Origin: Brachionus manjavacas
Taxonomy: Eukaryota > Rotifera > Eurotatoria > Ploima > Brachionidae
DNA length: 64,000 bases
Direction of reading: 5' to 3'
NCBI GenBank assembly: GCA_019054805.1
Contig: JAHQIY010000025.1
Span: forward strand, 1 to 64,000
The notes under the pieces were generated by a model. It was given only the letters and a program-made list of their open reading frames with translations, searched no databases and had not been told where the DNA came from. Positions 40,801-50,520 of the stretch are shown piece by piece; the stretch's first letter is position 1; every line of letters begins with the position of its first letter. The translations under genes were made by a program, and so were the position numbers.

Positions 40801-43738
40801 CCAGTTATGGTCATTAGATATTAATTAATTTTTTTCGCAAAAATAAATTATTTTGAAATATAAAGATAATTATTATCTATTGAAAATTAGTGAATTACTT
40901 TAATTGCCTTTTCATGAGCCTTTTTTAATAGAGAAAAGAAGCATTTGATTTTTAAAATAAAAAATTTTATTTTTTTTATTAATTTTTTTTTAATTTAACC
41001 AAAGAAGCTATAATAAAATTAATTTCTTACTACATTTATTTCCACATAAGATATTATTGAACTTTAGATCTTTAATAGGTGTCTGGAACTCATCTAAAGA
41101 CGCACAATCTTGTAAATAATCAAATGTTTTGCCTCTTTCATTACCAAAATGTCAATATCTTCTATTTTGTCATTTAAATTATTTCTAAAATTTAATTTAC
41201 TAGTCATAAAATGAGAAATTATTATTTATTTTATTTATCTGTACTTAGCTAATGTTCCTTTTGAATAAAATACATTTTTAAAATATTTAAAAAGAATAAA
41301 AGGCATCTAAAAGTGTTCAATTATAAATAATATTAAATATTAAAAAATAATTGTGGATTCAATCAAAAAAAATATGGCATTTAAACCAAATTTGGGTTCA
41401 TTTTTCTTTAAGTATTAAAAGATGAAACAAAGTCTCGTTTAACCTTCTAGTTTATAGAAAAGGTTAAAGGAAAAATTTATTTGTTTATTTTTTAAAATTA
41501 TTTAAAATTATTAACTTAAGATTACTTTGAAATAAATTAACTTTAACATTTAAGTAGTATTTTTACAGTTAAATGCTTTAAATTCGGGGTTATTTGATTA
41601 TAAATTGGGTGGTTTGTTAATTCAAATGATTAAAGGTCACTTGACTGAAATTTAACTTTCTTTTCCATTTACTTTGTTCCAAATGCTTGCTAGTTTTCTT
41701 AACATTTGAATAAAATATATATAATTTATAAAGCTAAATTTAATCAAAATAAAATAAATGAACTTTTAAAATTTTTGGAAGATTATTTTCAGACTAGTTT
41801 ATAAGTCACAGTTTTAAGTCTAAGTCAAAAAAATTAAAGTCAAAGTCATGACTTGCACAAAAATTTTTATCAATACCTTCTTCATCTGGACCAGTTGAAA
41901 GAATTTTTGTCAAAATCTGGTTACATTTACAGACCACATAGGTCAAGATTAACGGCCAGGAATTTGGAAGCAACTACTTTAATGGTAACAAATATGGATT
42001 TATTAAATCATTGACTTGACTTAAAAAGAAAAAAAAATATTTTAAGTCTTCGACTTGACTTAAGACTTGTGACTTAAAAACAAATCTGATTATTTTAACT
42101 TAAGGGTCCAAAATTTTTGATCTTAACTAAATTTTACTAAAAGTTTTAAGTTTGATTATCAACTTCTTCGGTCAAACGACATTTTTTTGTCCATGTTTGG
42201 TACTTTATTTACGCCGCGTCAAACAGAACCGCAATTGCCTCCTATTTTGCTACAAACACGATGAAACTGAGAATGTGGAAGAATTCGGAAAATTTGACAT
42301 AGCCCCAGATCCAAATACAGACGATGTCACCATTGACATAAACACTGAAAATCAACTACCTCGAACCGACACCCAACTTGAACTACAGTCCCGTCTCAAA
42401 AAAATCCAGTCCAACAAACTTCTGAACACAGTCTACATTTTGCTCTTTAAAAAGACTTCTCTTTTCTTTGGCACCAAACTCAAATACCTTTTGCTGATTT
42501 TGTTCCTGACCTATCTGGTTTTCAATTTGACTTTTTTCAGCCTGCATCTCCGAGTCGAGATGCCCATGAGTGATCTGCTGCCAGCACAGTCCTATTTGAA
42601 AAAACACCTCGACAATCATTTGGCACATTTTGACTTGGGTCCCGTGGTAATGCTAAATTTTGTGCGTCCTTTCAAATATTGGGAGCTCCAAGTGCAGCAA
42701 AATTTGCGAAATTTTATCCAAGAGTGCAAAAATTTGCCCGGAATGGGCCAAATGGAAATAAACTGGCTCCAAGATGTAATCAAAGACCTCTCCTTCAGCA
42801 AATCAATTTATGAGGAATGCCAAGACGAGTACTCGCCGGCATGCTTTTCGCGAAATCTAATAAAAGTCTTATCATTTGACCAGAACAGAGATGATGTCGG
42901 AATTCTTTTAAATAACAAATCTTGCACAGTCAAGGACTTGGACAATTCAATCGACTCTGTGGCGCCTCTTACCGGATTAAATTTGACCATACCATACAGC
43001 CGCATATTTCTGTCTCTCAAAGAATTCACCGGATCACAGGAAAATGTGCAAACTATGAACCAACTGAAGTCGCTGGCCACCGAAAAGTACAATTTCACCA
43101 ACCAAGACCTCATAATTTACTCAAATGTATTCCTCTATTTGGAACAATTGAACGAGATATATCCCACATTCGTGGCCATATTTATTCTCTCATTCGAGTG
43201 CATATACTTTGGAAGTTTGATGTTGATCTTTGATCTACGCACCATTCTCATAATTCAACTAGTGGGCATTTCTTACTTTGTGTCCGTCATTGCCAACATG
43301 GTCCAATTTGGCATCAGTTTGAACATAGTTACCATGATGCAGCTGATAATAATACCGGCGTTTTTATTCGAGTTTTTCTATCACCAAGCTTATTTGTTTT
43401 TGTATACAGTGGAAGATGGAACTCACAGAAACATCTCGGCCTCATTAGCCAATGTGCAAAAGTCAATGGAAAAGTCAATTCAAAGGATAAAGATCAAAAG
43501 ACTAAAGTTTTCCTTCGAAAAAAGCTCCAAAAAATCGGCAATTTTCTTCCTGTTCATTGCTTTGTTTGGACTCAATTTTATGTACTTCTGTGACACGTAC
43601 AACTTTCACTCGCTGTACATCATTCTGATGAGCATTAGTCTTAATTTGTTCCTGCACTTGGCCGTTGTTTATCCAGTTCTGATAGTTCTAATAGGTCCTT
43701 GCTGGACTAATAGATACCCAGTAAACTCAGCAAAATGA
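37838..43738 (+). CDS. Patched-family (sterol-sensing/RND-type) membrane protein, two coding exons
   Basis: Exons 37838-39305 and 42144-43738 join in frame to 1020 codons plus stop. The donor is GTAGGC at 39306. The acceptor AAAAG ends at 42143; the next AG (42150) would give an immediate stop. Visible parts are TM1 (about 27-48), a first luminal loop (50-290), a sterol-sensing-like TM2-TM6 block (about 295-505, with TM6 rebuilt by the splice and followed by RRVKQNRNC), TM7 (603-624), a second loop beginning MPMSDLLPAQSYLKKHL (629-645) typical of Patched-related proteins, and TM8-TM12 (829-1007). Twelve segments in a 1+5/1+5 layout and about 1000 residues fit the Patched/PTCHD family. Oddities: TM4 lacks the family's GxxxDD acidic pair, while TM10 keeps Glu899 and His903. 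An in-frame TAG lies three codons before the ATG, so this start is favoured unless a 5' exon exists. Substrate (sterol, lipid or hedgehog-like) cannot be told. Confidence 0.87.
39306..42143 (+). other. 2.84-kb intron of the Patched-family gene
   Basis: Starts GTAGGC and ends CTAAAAG. It is AT-rich with no coding signal. Its last 350 bases contain a hAT-like MITE (41790-42088). It is about fifty times longer than the introns of TRAM1 and the phosphatase gene in this window. Confidence 0.85.
41790..42088. mobile_element. hAT-like MITE, 299 bp, with perfect 8-bp target-site duplication
   Basis: The left end reads CAGACTAGTTTATAAGTCAC. The right end, reverse-complemented, reads CAGATTTGTTTTTAAGTCAC. 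Both continue into AAGTC-rich subterminal repeats. ATTATTTT occurs directly before the left end (41782-41789) and directly after the right end (42089-42096), a perfect 8-bp duplication as made by hAT-type transposases. No transposase frame is intact. It lies in the Patched-family intron, 55 bases before the acceptor. Confidence 0.88.
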
Positions 43739-43952
43739 TTAATTAGAGTTTAATCGGCATTTTCAATTTTAGTAGAAAAAAACTGTTTTTAAAAAAAAGA
43801 TTATTCAAAAAAACTCCGCAATTTTTTGTCATGTGCAAATTTTTAGGTTCTGTGAAGAGACTGCAGATTTGTCATTGTATTTTGGAAAATTTTTAGCAAA
43901 ATTAACATGATCAGTTTTTTTGTGCATTAATGACTCCTACTTTTAAGTGAAT

Positions 43953-43958
43953 AATAAA
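43953..43958 (+). promoter_or_regulatory. Polyadenylation signal AATAAA of the Patched-family gene
   Basis: AATAAA lies about 215 bases after the stop codon in AT-rich DNA, so it is a plausible but unproven 3' end signal. Confidence 0.4.
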
Positions 43959-43974
43959 GATAAATTTTTGAATG

Positions 43975-44860
43975 AATGATCCTTACCCCAATACTTTGTC
44001 TAATTTACATGTCAAATATAAAAATTTAAATTTTTTATTTTTACTCTGGTCATCTTTTATGATCAAAGATTTTTTAATCAAAAATATAAAAAAAATAATA
44101 ATTCTTTACTCAGGACTTTTTCAGATAGGACTTAGCGAATCTTTTTTTCTTACAATCACCTTAAAGTTTGAATCCATGTTCAAAATTTTGATCATATTTT
44201 TTTATTAAAAAAAAAATAAAACACTTTGACTTCATTTTCTGATCAGTTTTAGACTTTTAGGGAAAAGCAATTTTTTTCTACACTAAAATTTCCGGTTTTA
44301 TTAAAACATTGCCGAGAATGAGCATTCAGACCATACTTTAGCATAAGTTTATTCCAATTAGTTTTTTTTTTTAAATATAATTTTATACTTATAGGATAAT
44401 TAAAAATTTGTTCATCATGCCTTTGTCAAGATAATAAATTTTCGATACTCATTTAGTGGCAGTGTATTTTAAACAACGCTATTGTTAAATCAAAAGTGAA
44501 AGAGTTATTCAACAAGTTCATTCCATTATTTTATCATATTTAGAATGAAAGATTTCACAATAAATGATTTATTTTTAGTTGCTATTATTGTAAATTCAAA
44601 ATTTTTATTTTTTAAATTTAGTCGAAAATAAAAATTTTAAATCGTCAATTCTATTTTTTATTATCATTATATGGGACTGATCAATTTCATGACCAGCCGG
44701 TCTTATTTTTTAAAAAACTTTGATGTGGAAAACCACCAGAACTCTAATATATCATGATTTATTTGTCTAAATTTTCCTAAAAAATATAATTTATGTTTAA
44801 CTTTCTAATGCATATTAAATTCTCAATTTTATTTTAATTTTTCTTAAATTATAACAAAAA
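43975..44860. other. AT-rich intergenic DNA
   Basis: A 78-codon open frame at 43972-44208 is Phe/Ile/Leu/Lys-rich, as expected of chance frames in this composition, and has no motif. Nothing else is recognised. Confidence 0.6.
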
Positions 44861-45106
44861 ATGATTGAAATCGATACTGAAAATATTATTTATAAAAATC
44901 AAAATAAACAAAACCGCCTAGGAAAAAAAAAATGGAAAATATCAACATGTATTTGTATTGAGTATTTTAAAACCTATGTTTGTAAACTTTTACTAACAAT
45001 TGCAGATAGTCAAAAGCTAACAGTTATTCCAGAAAAAAATTTCGATTCAGTTATAGGTCAAAAGCCTAAACCAGGTAGAAAAAAAATGCAAGAGCTTGGA
45101 ATGTAA
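44861..45106 (+). pseudogene. SWIM zinc-finger fragment, probable MULE-type transposase C-terminus
   Basis: An 81-codon frame carries a SWIM-like pattern: STCICIEYF, then six residues on CKLLLTIA. This matches CxC(n)CxH except that the final His is Leu. It is followed by VIPEK and GQKPKPGRKK, a basic GRK tail that often follows SWIM fingers in Mutator-like transposases. The catalytic region upstream is not found and the last zinc ligand is lost, so I call it a relic. It lies just outside the left TIR of the 45218-46042 element and points towards it. The family call comes from recalled pattern only. Confidence 0.5.
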
Positions 45107-45217
45107 CACAAAATAATTGACTTGTGCTACTAACTTTTTTTAAAAATTGATATAAATCAGAATTTTTTTATTAATTTTTAATCTTGTTAATTAATTTAAT
45201 TTTTAATTTTCAATTTG

Positions 45218-46042
45218 GCTATCCCTAAAATCCGGATCCGGACTGCCGGGCATGTCGTCTAAAATACGACAAGGACATAAAAAAAATTTACGTAAAACAC
45301 GGACACGACCCCTTTTAGACTATAATGCTAAAATTGATAATTTCAGAAAAAAACGAATTTAAATTTATTGAAAGAAAAACAAACAAGAATAAAAAAGTTT
45401 TTTAATTTAGTGGTTTAAAATTATATTGAAAATTAATTATATTAATTGAATATAATTAATTGCTTAATTTAAATTTTCTTTCCCTTTTAGGAGTCAAAAT
45501 TTTAAATGCATCTTCTAAAAATTATTCTGATAAACAGAATAGTCAATATTAACAACAGCACTAGACAAATCTTCAGGTTTACATATCAAATCACTCTCTT
45601 GAATCAATTGTTTGAAATCAAAATTCAAAATTAAAATTATTTGAATTTAAAACCAATAAGAGGATTTTTTTTGTTTATTTGTTAAAATTTTCCGGTAAAT
45701 ACATGATTTCTTTTCTTGTTTTTGGTCATTTCTATTTTCACTTTCTAATTCCTAGTTAACTTCATTATCTGCTTCTTCGACTCCATTATTTTTACATTCA
45801 ATTCCGTTTTTAATTGCTGCAATTTTTATGTGTTACACGGACAATTTCTTCTTCATCAAAGTTATCTCTATGCTTTCTTCCACTTTTTAAATTTTTATAA
45901 ATTTTTTTAATAACATCTACAGAGCCAATACCTGATTGAACTGCAATTATATGACAGCAATTAGTTTTTTCATAACAAGAACATACAGTTTTTGGAAGTA
46001 ACGTTACCATAAAAATATCCGGTTCCGGATTTTAGGGATAGC
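45218..46042. mobile_element. TIR DNA transposon relic, 825 bp, containing a SWIM-finger fragment
   Basis: Terminal inverted repeats: the left end GCTATCCCTAAAATCCGGA (45218) and the reverse complement of the right end (46042) match at 24 of 25 positions, ending in CCGGA. The terminal repeat contains the CCGGATCCGG palindrome. No clear 8-9 bp target duplication is seen, though TTAA abuts the right end. Inside, the minus strand carries a SWIM fragment starting next to the right TIR and, in broken frames, acidic coding-like stretches (near 45700-45800 and 45510-45620). Superfamily unresolved; MULE-like is the best guess from the SWIM finger. Confidence 0.72.
45810..46010 (-). pseudogene. SWIM zinc-finger transposase fragment
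   Basis: A 66-codon frame begins eight bases inside the right TIR. Residues 9-19 give VCSCYEKTNCCH, a complete CxC(5)CxH SWIM pattern, followed by a KSGRKHRDNFDEEE basic/acidic tail. After its stop another frame continues with acidic coding-like sequence, which suggests a frameshift. It is truncated at the N-terminus by the TIR, so most of the transposase is missing. It faces the plus-strand SWIM relic at 44861-45106. Confidence 0.5.
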
Positions 46043-46122
46043 TTAAATAAAATTAGAATTTTTAAATGCTGCTGGTTAAAATAAAATCATTACAGTCGAG
46101 TCTTGTTATAACGATGCTGATT

Positions 46123-46230
46123 TTTTTTCTTTTTTTTTTTGTTAAAACCTTTGGGCTTTCGACCCTTAAGGGTTATGTTTATTAAAATAAAAGAAATAAA
46201 ATCAAAAATTAAAAAAAAAAAAAAAAATAA
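46123..46230 (+). repeat. LINE-3'-end-like segment: T-run, hairpin and A-rich tail
   Basis: A T-rich run is followed by the 12-bp palindrome ACCCTTAAGGGT (46162-46173) and an AATAAA/A-rich tail. This is the same architecture as the LINE 3' ends at 48130 and 61164, although the sequence differs. It is probably a short 3' fragment of a related LINE. Confidence 0.4.
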
Positions 46231-46323
46231 GATAATTATTAAAAGTAAATTTAAGAAAACATAGTTTCAAATTCTATTTTTTGAGAATTTAATTTTACTA
46301 ATAAAGAGTTGTTTAAAAGCATA

Positions 46324-46465
46324 CAACGGTAATCGAAAGAAAGACGAGTACGAGTAAGAGTACGAGTATCGTATTAATACTCATACTCATACTCTTAAAC
46401 ATTAAAATACTCGAGTAAATACTCGTTCTTTTACTCGTACTCGGCAAAATACTCTAGTATTTACT
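46324..46465 (+). repeat. Left TIR of the hAT element
   Basis: 142 bp, inverted match to 47764-47905 with four mismatches. Contains clustered ACTCG/CGAGT motifs. Confidence 0.93.
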
Positions 46466-46645
46466 ATCATTCATAATGACGCCTATCAAAAAACATTTTG
46501 AAACAATTTAAAATTCTTATTTTATGACTTTTATATCATATTATTTTTTAAAAAAACTGAAAAAATTTTTTTATTTTTATATTATTCGTAAATTATAAGT
46601 AATTTTTATATATTAAATTTGAGTTTCAAAAAAAAAAATTCAAAA

Positions 46646-47572
46646 TTAGTGAGTAGTTGTTCTGTCTAATAAATCAATATTTACACGAAACATCACTTTA
46701 TCAATAAAATTTTCTGGCTTAATATTCATAGAACGTTTATTATTAAATAAACCACAAATGCTAAAAATACCGTTCAATAAATGCACTAGAGGCCGGTATC
46801 CAAAATATCTTTAATGCGACTTGACTAAGAATCGGAAGCTTATTGCTGAATTCACTCCAAAACGCTTGAGTTGATTTGGCAAAAGTTGTCCTGTCGTTTA
46901 ATAATTGTAAAAACAAGTCAATTTCTTTTTTAATTTGGTCTTTCCTGGCCAATCTCGCCACATCTTGCGGTGTTTCATAAGCCTTTGCCTTTAATAACGA
47001 TCGAAAAATTCTATTTTCATTATTTGAAAAGCTTGTTGTTGGAATGCTCGCTGTCTGTTCAGGGCTATTGCTGATATTTTCGTCACTTTTATCATCTAAA
47101 AAAAAAAAACTGTCTCAATCGTAGATTCAAGAGCTTGATCCGTAAAGTCTTTCGCATATTCTTGCTTAAACCACAAATATAATTTCGATGTATTCAATAA
47201 CGCACTCAACAAATAAATTTTAGACTCCAATTCGAACTGAAACCGCTCTTTAAGTGATTTTTTTAAAGCTTTTACTAACTTTTTTTTTTCGCCTCTGAGT
47301 CCTTCTTCAAGCAAACTACAATTAATAATCACAATCAAGCCCGGAATAACGTCACCAATATGCCAATCAACTTTTCGCGACATTAAAGAAAGAGTGTACA
47401 ATGGATGTAGTATTTTTAAATACGATGTAATAGTATTCTCGTCAACTGGACAAGGATATTCTGGACTGAACGCATCTTTTTCATAAGCTCTATAAAAAGA
47501 TTCCAACATCAAATACGATTCCAACAGCAAATTATTGGCCGTCACTCTAGTTGAATTTCGTTTTGGTGGCAT
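46646..47572 (-). pseudogene. hAT transposase, C-terminal part, with two frameshifts
   Basis: The first segment (47572-47096, 158 codons) has the hAT core look: ILHPLYTLSLMSRK, then DWHIGDVIPGLIVII, then a long charged helix. It ends in a run of 12 A on the plus strand (47098-47109); shifting one base there reopens the frame (DDKSDENISNSPEQ ...). This leads to the dimerisation domain AFWSEFSNKLPILSQ and IPASSAFIERYF, which matches the hAT C-terminal signature FW-P-Ls-IPaSSa-ER-FS. A second one-base slip in an A5 run (46763-46767) restores FSICGLFNNKR to the stop at 46646. The BED zinc finger and the first catalytic region are missing, so it is inactive. Confidence 0.87.
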
Positions 47573-47763
47573 TATTTTATTTCTTTGTATTTTTGATTTT
47601 TTTTAAATTATTTTAAATCAAATTTTTCGTTTTTTAGTGTAGTATGCAATTCTTTATAAGAACTTAATTTTCATTAATTCAAAACAGTATTTACAAAAAA
47701 AAAATTTTGAAAGAGAAATTAAAGAGAAATTTAAGTATTTGGATTATTATGAGTAAAAGTACA

Positions 47764-47905
47764 AGTAAATACTCGAGTATTTTGCCGAGTACGAGTAAAA
47801 GTACGAGTATTTACTCGAGTATTTTAATGTTTAAGAGTATGAGTATGAGTATTAATACGATACTCGTCCTCTTACTCGTACTCGTCTTTTTTTCGATTAC
47901 CGTTG
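47764..47905 (-). repeat. Right TIR of the hAT element
   Basis: 142 bp, inverted partner of 46324-46465 with 138 identities. Ends CCGTTG at 47905. Confidence 0.93.
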
Positions 47906-48129
47906 AATGTTTTTAAAAGATATGAGAAAAGGATAATAGTTGTGGCTCACAATCAATGTTAAATTTATCACTTAGATTAAGATCTGATTTAAAAAACATA
48001 GATGTGATAGCTGAAAGTATACAGAGAGGAGTTTTCTTAGAACCTTCTCTCCTTATACTGCTAGTGCAAAAACATTCTATATATTCGTAAACGAGTTGTT
48101 GTATCAACTGATTGTGAGTAATTGCTTTA

Positions 48130-48660
48130 TATTTATTTATTGAATTGAATTAACCTCCTTTAAGGAGAAGTAAAAAAAAAAAAAAAAGATTTTTTGTGTT
48201 TTTGTGTTTTTTTTTAAAATGAAAAATTATTACTTAAAAATAAAATTACCCAAAAAAAAAAAGGAACATTAGTTCGAAAATAGAAAAAAGCATGAAAGTT
48301 AGAAAGCAAGATAATTTGGATATTTGCTTTATAAATATATCTGATATTAATCTTGTACATTCTTATACAAACATCGCTCGAACCTGACTTAGACTTGGCA
48401 TCAATTATTGATGGATAAGTCCTTTTAATTGGATCAAAATGCAGCCTAAAAATTTAACTTCAGTCGCTTGCGGTATTTGTTGATTATTCATAAAAAGATT
48501 GAGAGAATTATTTTCTTTACTTGTTCTCGAAAAGACTATGCAGTTACATTTGGGAACTGACATCTTTAGCCTTCATTTGAAAGGCCAAGATTCCAATTCA
48601 CTGAGGTAGATTTGTATCTCTTTATTTATATTATTACCACCTTTCTTATAAGTGAAGATT
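48130..48660 (-). mobile_element. 5'-truncated LINE copy: RT fragment plus 3' UTR
   Basis: The minus strand at about 48390-48650 shows, across two or three frames, reverse-transcriptase-like pieces: YLSELESWPFQMK, NCIVFSRTSKENN and QQIPQATEVKFLG, in the order found after the RT catalytic core of non-LTR elements. Then 48320-48130 repeats the 3' UTR of the plus-strand copy at 60966-61164, with the same poly-T/A tract, the CTCCTTAAAGGAG hairpin (48155-48167) and the CAATAAATAAATA end. Frameshifts make it inactive. It lies inside the pogo-like shell. Confidence 0.75.
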
Positions 48661-48852
48661 GTAGCCAGATATTCGCTTTATAACGATATTTTTTTTCATA
48701 ATTTACAATCCCCAATATAATAACATGTTAAATTTATTTGTTAATACGATGTTTCTTTAATACGATATCTAATTAATACGATAGGTTTATTCAGAAAAAA
48801 ACAAACAAATCAGTGCTAATTCATCGTTTTTAATACGATATTGATCTTTTAA

Positions 48853-49059
48853 ACAAAAAAACTTGAAATTTCGAATGATTTTAATAAAAATAATCTCACT
48901 GTCACAGAACTTGTGAAAAAATATAAAAGATCTCAGAGTACTGTTTCTTCTATTCTTAAGGCAGAGAACCAAGAAAAGATAAAAAACTTATATGAAAATA
49001 ATTTAATCAATCCTAGCTCTAAAAGAATGAGATGTTCTAATTATGTTAAAATTCCTTAA
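48853..49059 (+). pseudogene. Pogo/Tigger transposase N-terminal HTH fragment
   Basis: A 69-codon open stretch without a Met start carries KLEISNDF, TVTELVKKYKRSQSTVSSIL, KAENQEKI and NPSSKRMR. This is the order seen in CENP-B/pogo N-terminal helix-turn-helix domains (K-E-I, elakky-stvs-Il, K-R-R). The expected residues before it are broken by a shift at an A7 run, and nothing follows the stop, so the catalytic DDE domain is gone. The right pogo-like TIR follows 120 bases later. Confidence 0.68.
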
Positions 49060-49584
49060 AAAAAATTTATTTTCAATTTTTTTCTTCCCATCCTTTAACA
49101 TGCAAATTTGATTAAAACGATAATGGTTAATACGATTTCCACTTTTTTCGCCCAAACACATCGTATTATCCAGACTCGACTTTAAGTAAAATTAGTGATA
49201 GAATCAGAAATTTAAGTGACTAAGAATTAACACGCCATTAAATATTGTCTTTTCATAAATTAAATTTTGAGACCAATTTGTCTATATATTAAATGGCGTT
49301 TTTTTTAATAAACAGAAATAAGACCCGCTGGTCAAGAAAAAGTAATTAAATACTAAAATACCAAAAAATACATCTTAACGTGGCAAAAATTTAGACTGAA
49401 AAAAGAAATTCAAGAACTTACGATTATTTTAAAGAATTTTTTAAGAATTATTGAAAAAAATATTCTCTCAGTCAAAATTGGAATAACTTAAAGAACTCAC
49501 AGATTTATTTGAAAATATTTAAATTTAGTTTTAAGATTTTTTAAAAGCTGAGATTTAAAATAAAAAGTTATCTGTTAAACCAAT

Positions 49585-50095
49585 TCACAGATGCTTTGAC
49601 CAAGAACAAATGAAAAGGTCATCTGGATTTGCTACCCGGACCAAGTACATTCCTTCTATCGTTTTCTATTTTTTATTTTATATATAGGTTTATATTGCTA
49701 AAAGATTTAATAATGGTACAAAAATTGTAGAAGATGTTTTTTAAACCTGGAGAATTTATTCTTATTAGATAGTGGTTTTAGAGACTTTCTTGGATTTTTA
49801 AAAAAAATTAGAAACTAAAACTCATATATCCTCAAAAAGCCAATTGATCAAGATTACTCACTGAAACAAGAATGGTAATTTAGGCGGTCTATTAAATATT
49901 TCAAAAACGTTGTTCCAAATTAAAGAATTATATTTTTTGGAGATTTGTTGGGCTTTGTTGAGAGCAGTTTGTGCAAGTTAGACCCCAAAGAACTGTTTCT
50001 AAAGAAAATGATGAACATACTGCTGAACTGATGACTAAGATTTTGGATGAAAATAATCAGGTTCAGCAAAAGGTTATTTAATTTTAAAAAAGAAT
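49585..50095 (+). pseudogene. Decayed DDE transposase (HARBI1/DDE_Tnp_4-like)
   Basis: Frames broken by stops give RCFDQEQMKRSSGFATRTKY (about 49588), NLENLFLLDSGFRDFLGFL (49744-49800), then TRMVI-AVY-IFQK and VVPN-RIIFFGDLLGFV (about 49870-49960). The order D-x-GFRD, then W-vvE-like, then vPN--iGD is that of DDE_Tnp_4 transposases. The remains are too decayed for a precise family. A TIR-like relic of the intronic MITE family ends at 50308, but a link between the two is not shown. Confidence 0.5.
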
Positions 50096-50271
50096 GAAAA
50101 AACAGAACTTGATTGACCCTTCAAATTTTGCTTTCCAGAGTCTGAGTCTAGAATATTGATAAAGTCTTAAAATTTTGGTGTTTTAAGCAAAATTGAATTT
50201 ATGCTAAAACAGTTAAGGCTAAATATTCTCTCTTTTTCAATTGACTTTGAAAAAAAAATGTTCAAGTTATT

Positions 50272-50308
50272 TACTTGACTTTAAACTTGTGACTTATTAA
50301 CAAGTCTG
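50272..50308. repeat. Solo TIR relic of the intronic MITE family
   Basis: ACTTGTGACTTATTAACAAG followed by TCTG closely matches the right end of the 41790-42088 MITE (ACTTGTGACTTAAAAACAAA, TCTG). No left partner was found nearby. Confidence 0.6.
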
Positions 50309-50520
50309 ATTAGAAGTGAAAAAAATGTTCTCCTGATAAATAAATTTTATTTATTTAAAAAACAATTCAGGCAAAGCCTTTGCCGGTTGGAATGGAGACT
50401 TAGCCCTTACTTTCAAAAATTAACTATTTTATTTGAAATAAAAATAAATAATTTTTTGATAAATATTTTTAAATCAAAATTTAATCCTAAAAAAGAAAAA
50501 TAAAGACTAGATTTTGGTAA

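Larger units (their letters stand above)
46324..47905 (-). mobile_element. hAT transposon, 1582 bp, with 142-bp terminal inverted repeats
   Basis: Both ends begin CAACGGTAATCGAAA and the inverted repeats match at 138 of 142 positions. They are built from repeated ACTCGTACTCG-type motifs, as in many hAT subterminal regions. It encloses a minus-strand hAT transposase (46646-47572) that lacks the N-terminal BED finger and has two frameshifts. No convincing 8-bp target duplication: the flanks are AAAGCATA and AATGTTTT, and the flanking bases still show weak inverted similarity. It is likely an internally deleted, non-autonomous copy. Confidence 0.9.
46093..49182. mobile_element. Pogo/Tigger-like element shell, split by nested insertions
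   Basis: The left end is TA|CAGTCGAGTCTTGTTATAAC at 46093. The right end reverse-complemented is TA|AAGTCGAGTCTGGATAATAC at 49182. Both share AGTCGAGTC and an ACGATG-type subterminal sequence, and both abut TA, the duplication made by Tc1/mariner/pogo elements. Close to the right end, on the plus strand, is a CENP-B-type helix-turn-helix fragment, and TAATACGAT repeats flank it. The hAT element (46324-47905) and a LINE (48130-48660) lie between the ends. The two ends could instead belong to two separate pogo relics, because a second left-end-like stretch (TTTATAACGATA) occurs at 48678. Confidence 0.5.

Noticed and set aside
42808..43233. Overlapping frames of about 100 codons on both strands
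   Set aside because: They are shadows of the second Patched-family exon, whose own frame shows membrane segments and family motifs.
48787..48972. 61-codon minus-strand frame
   Set aside because: It overlaps the plus-strand pogo HTH fragment, which has recognisable family motifs.
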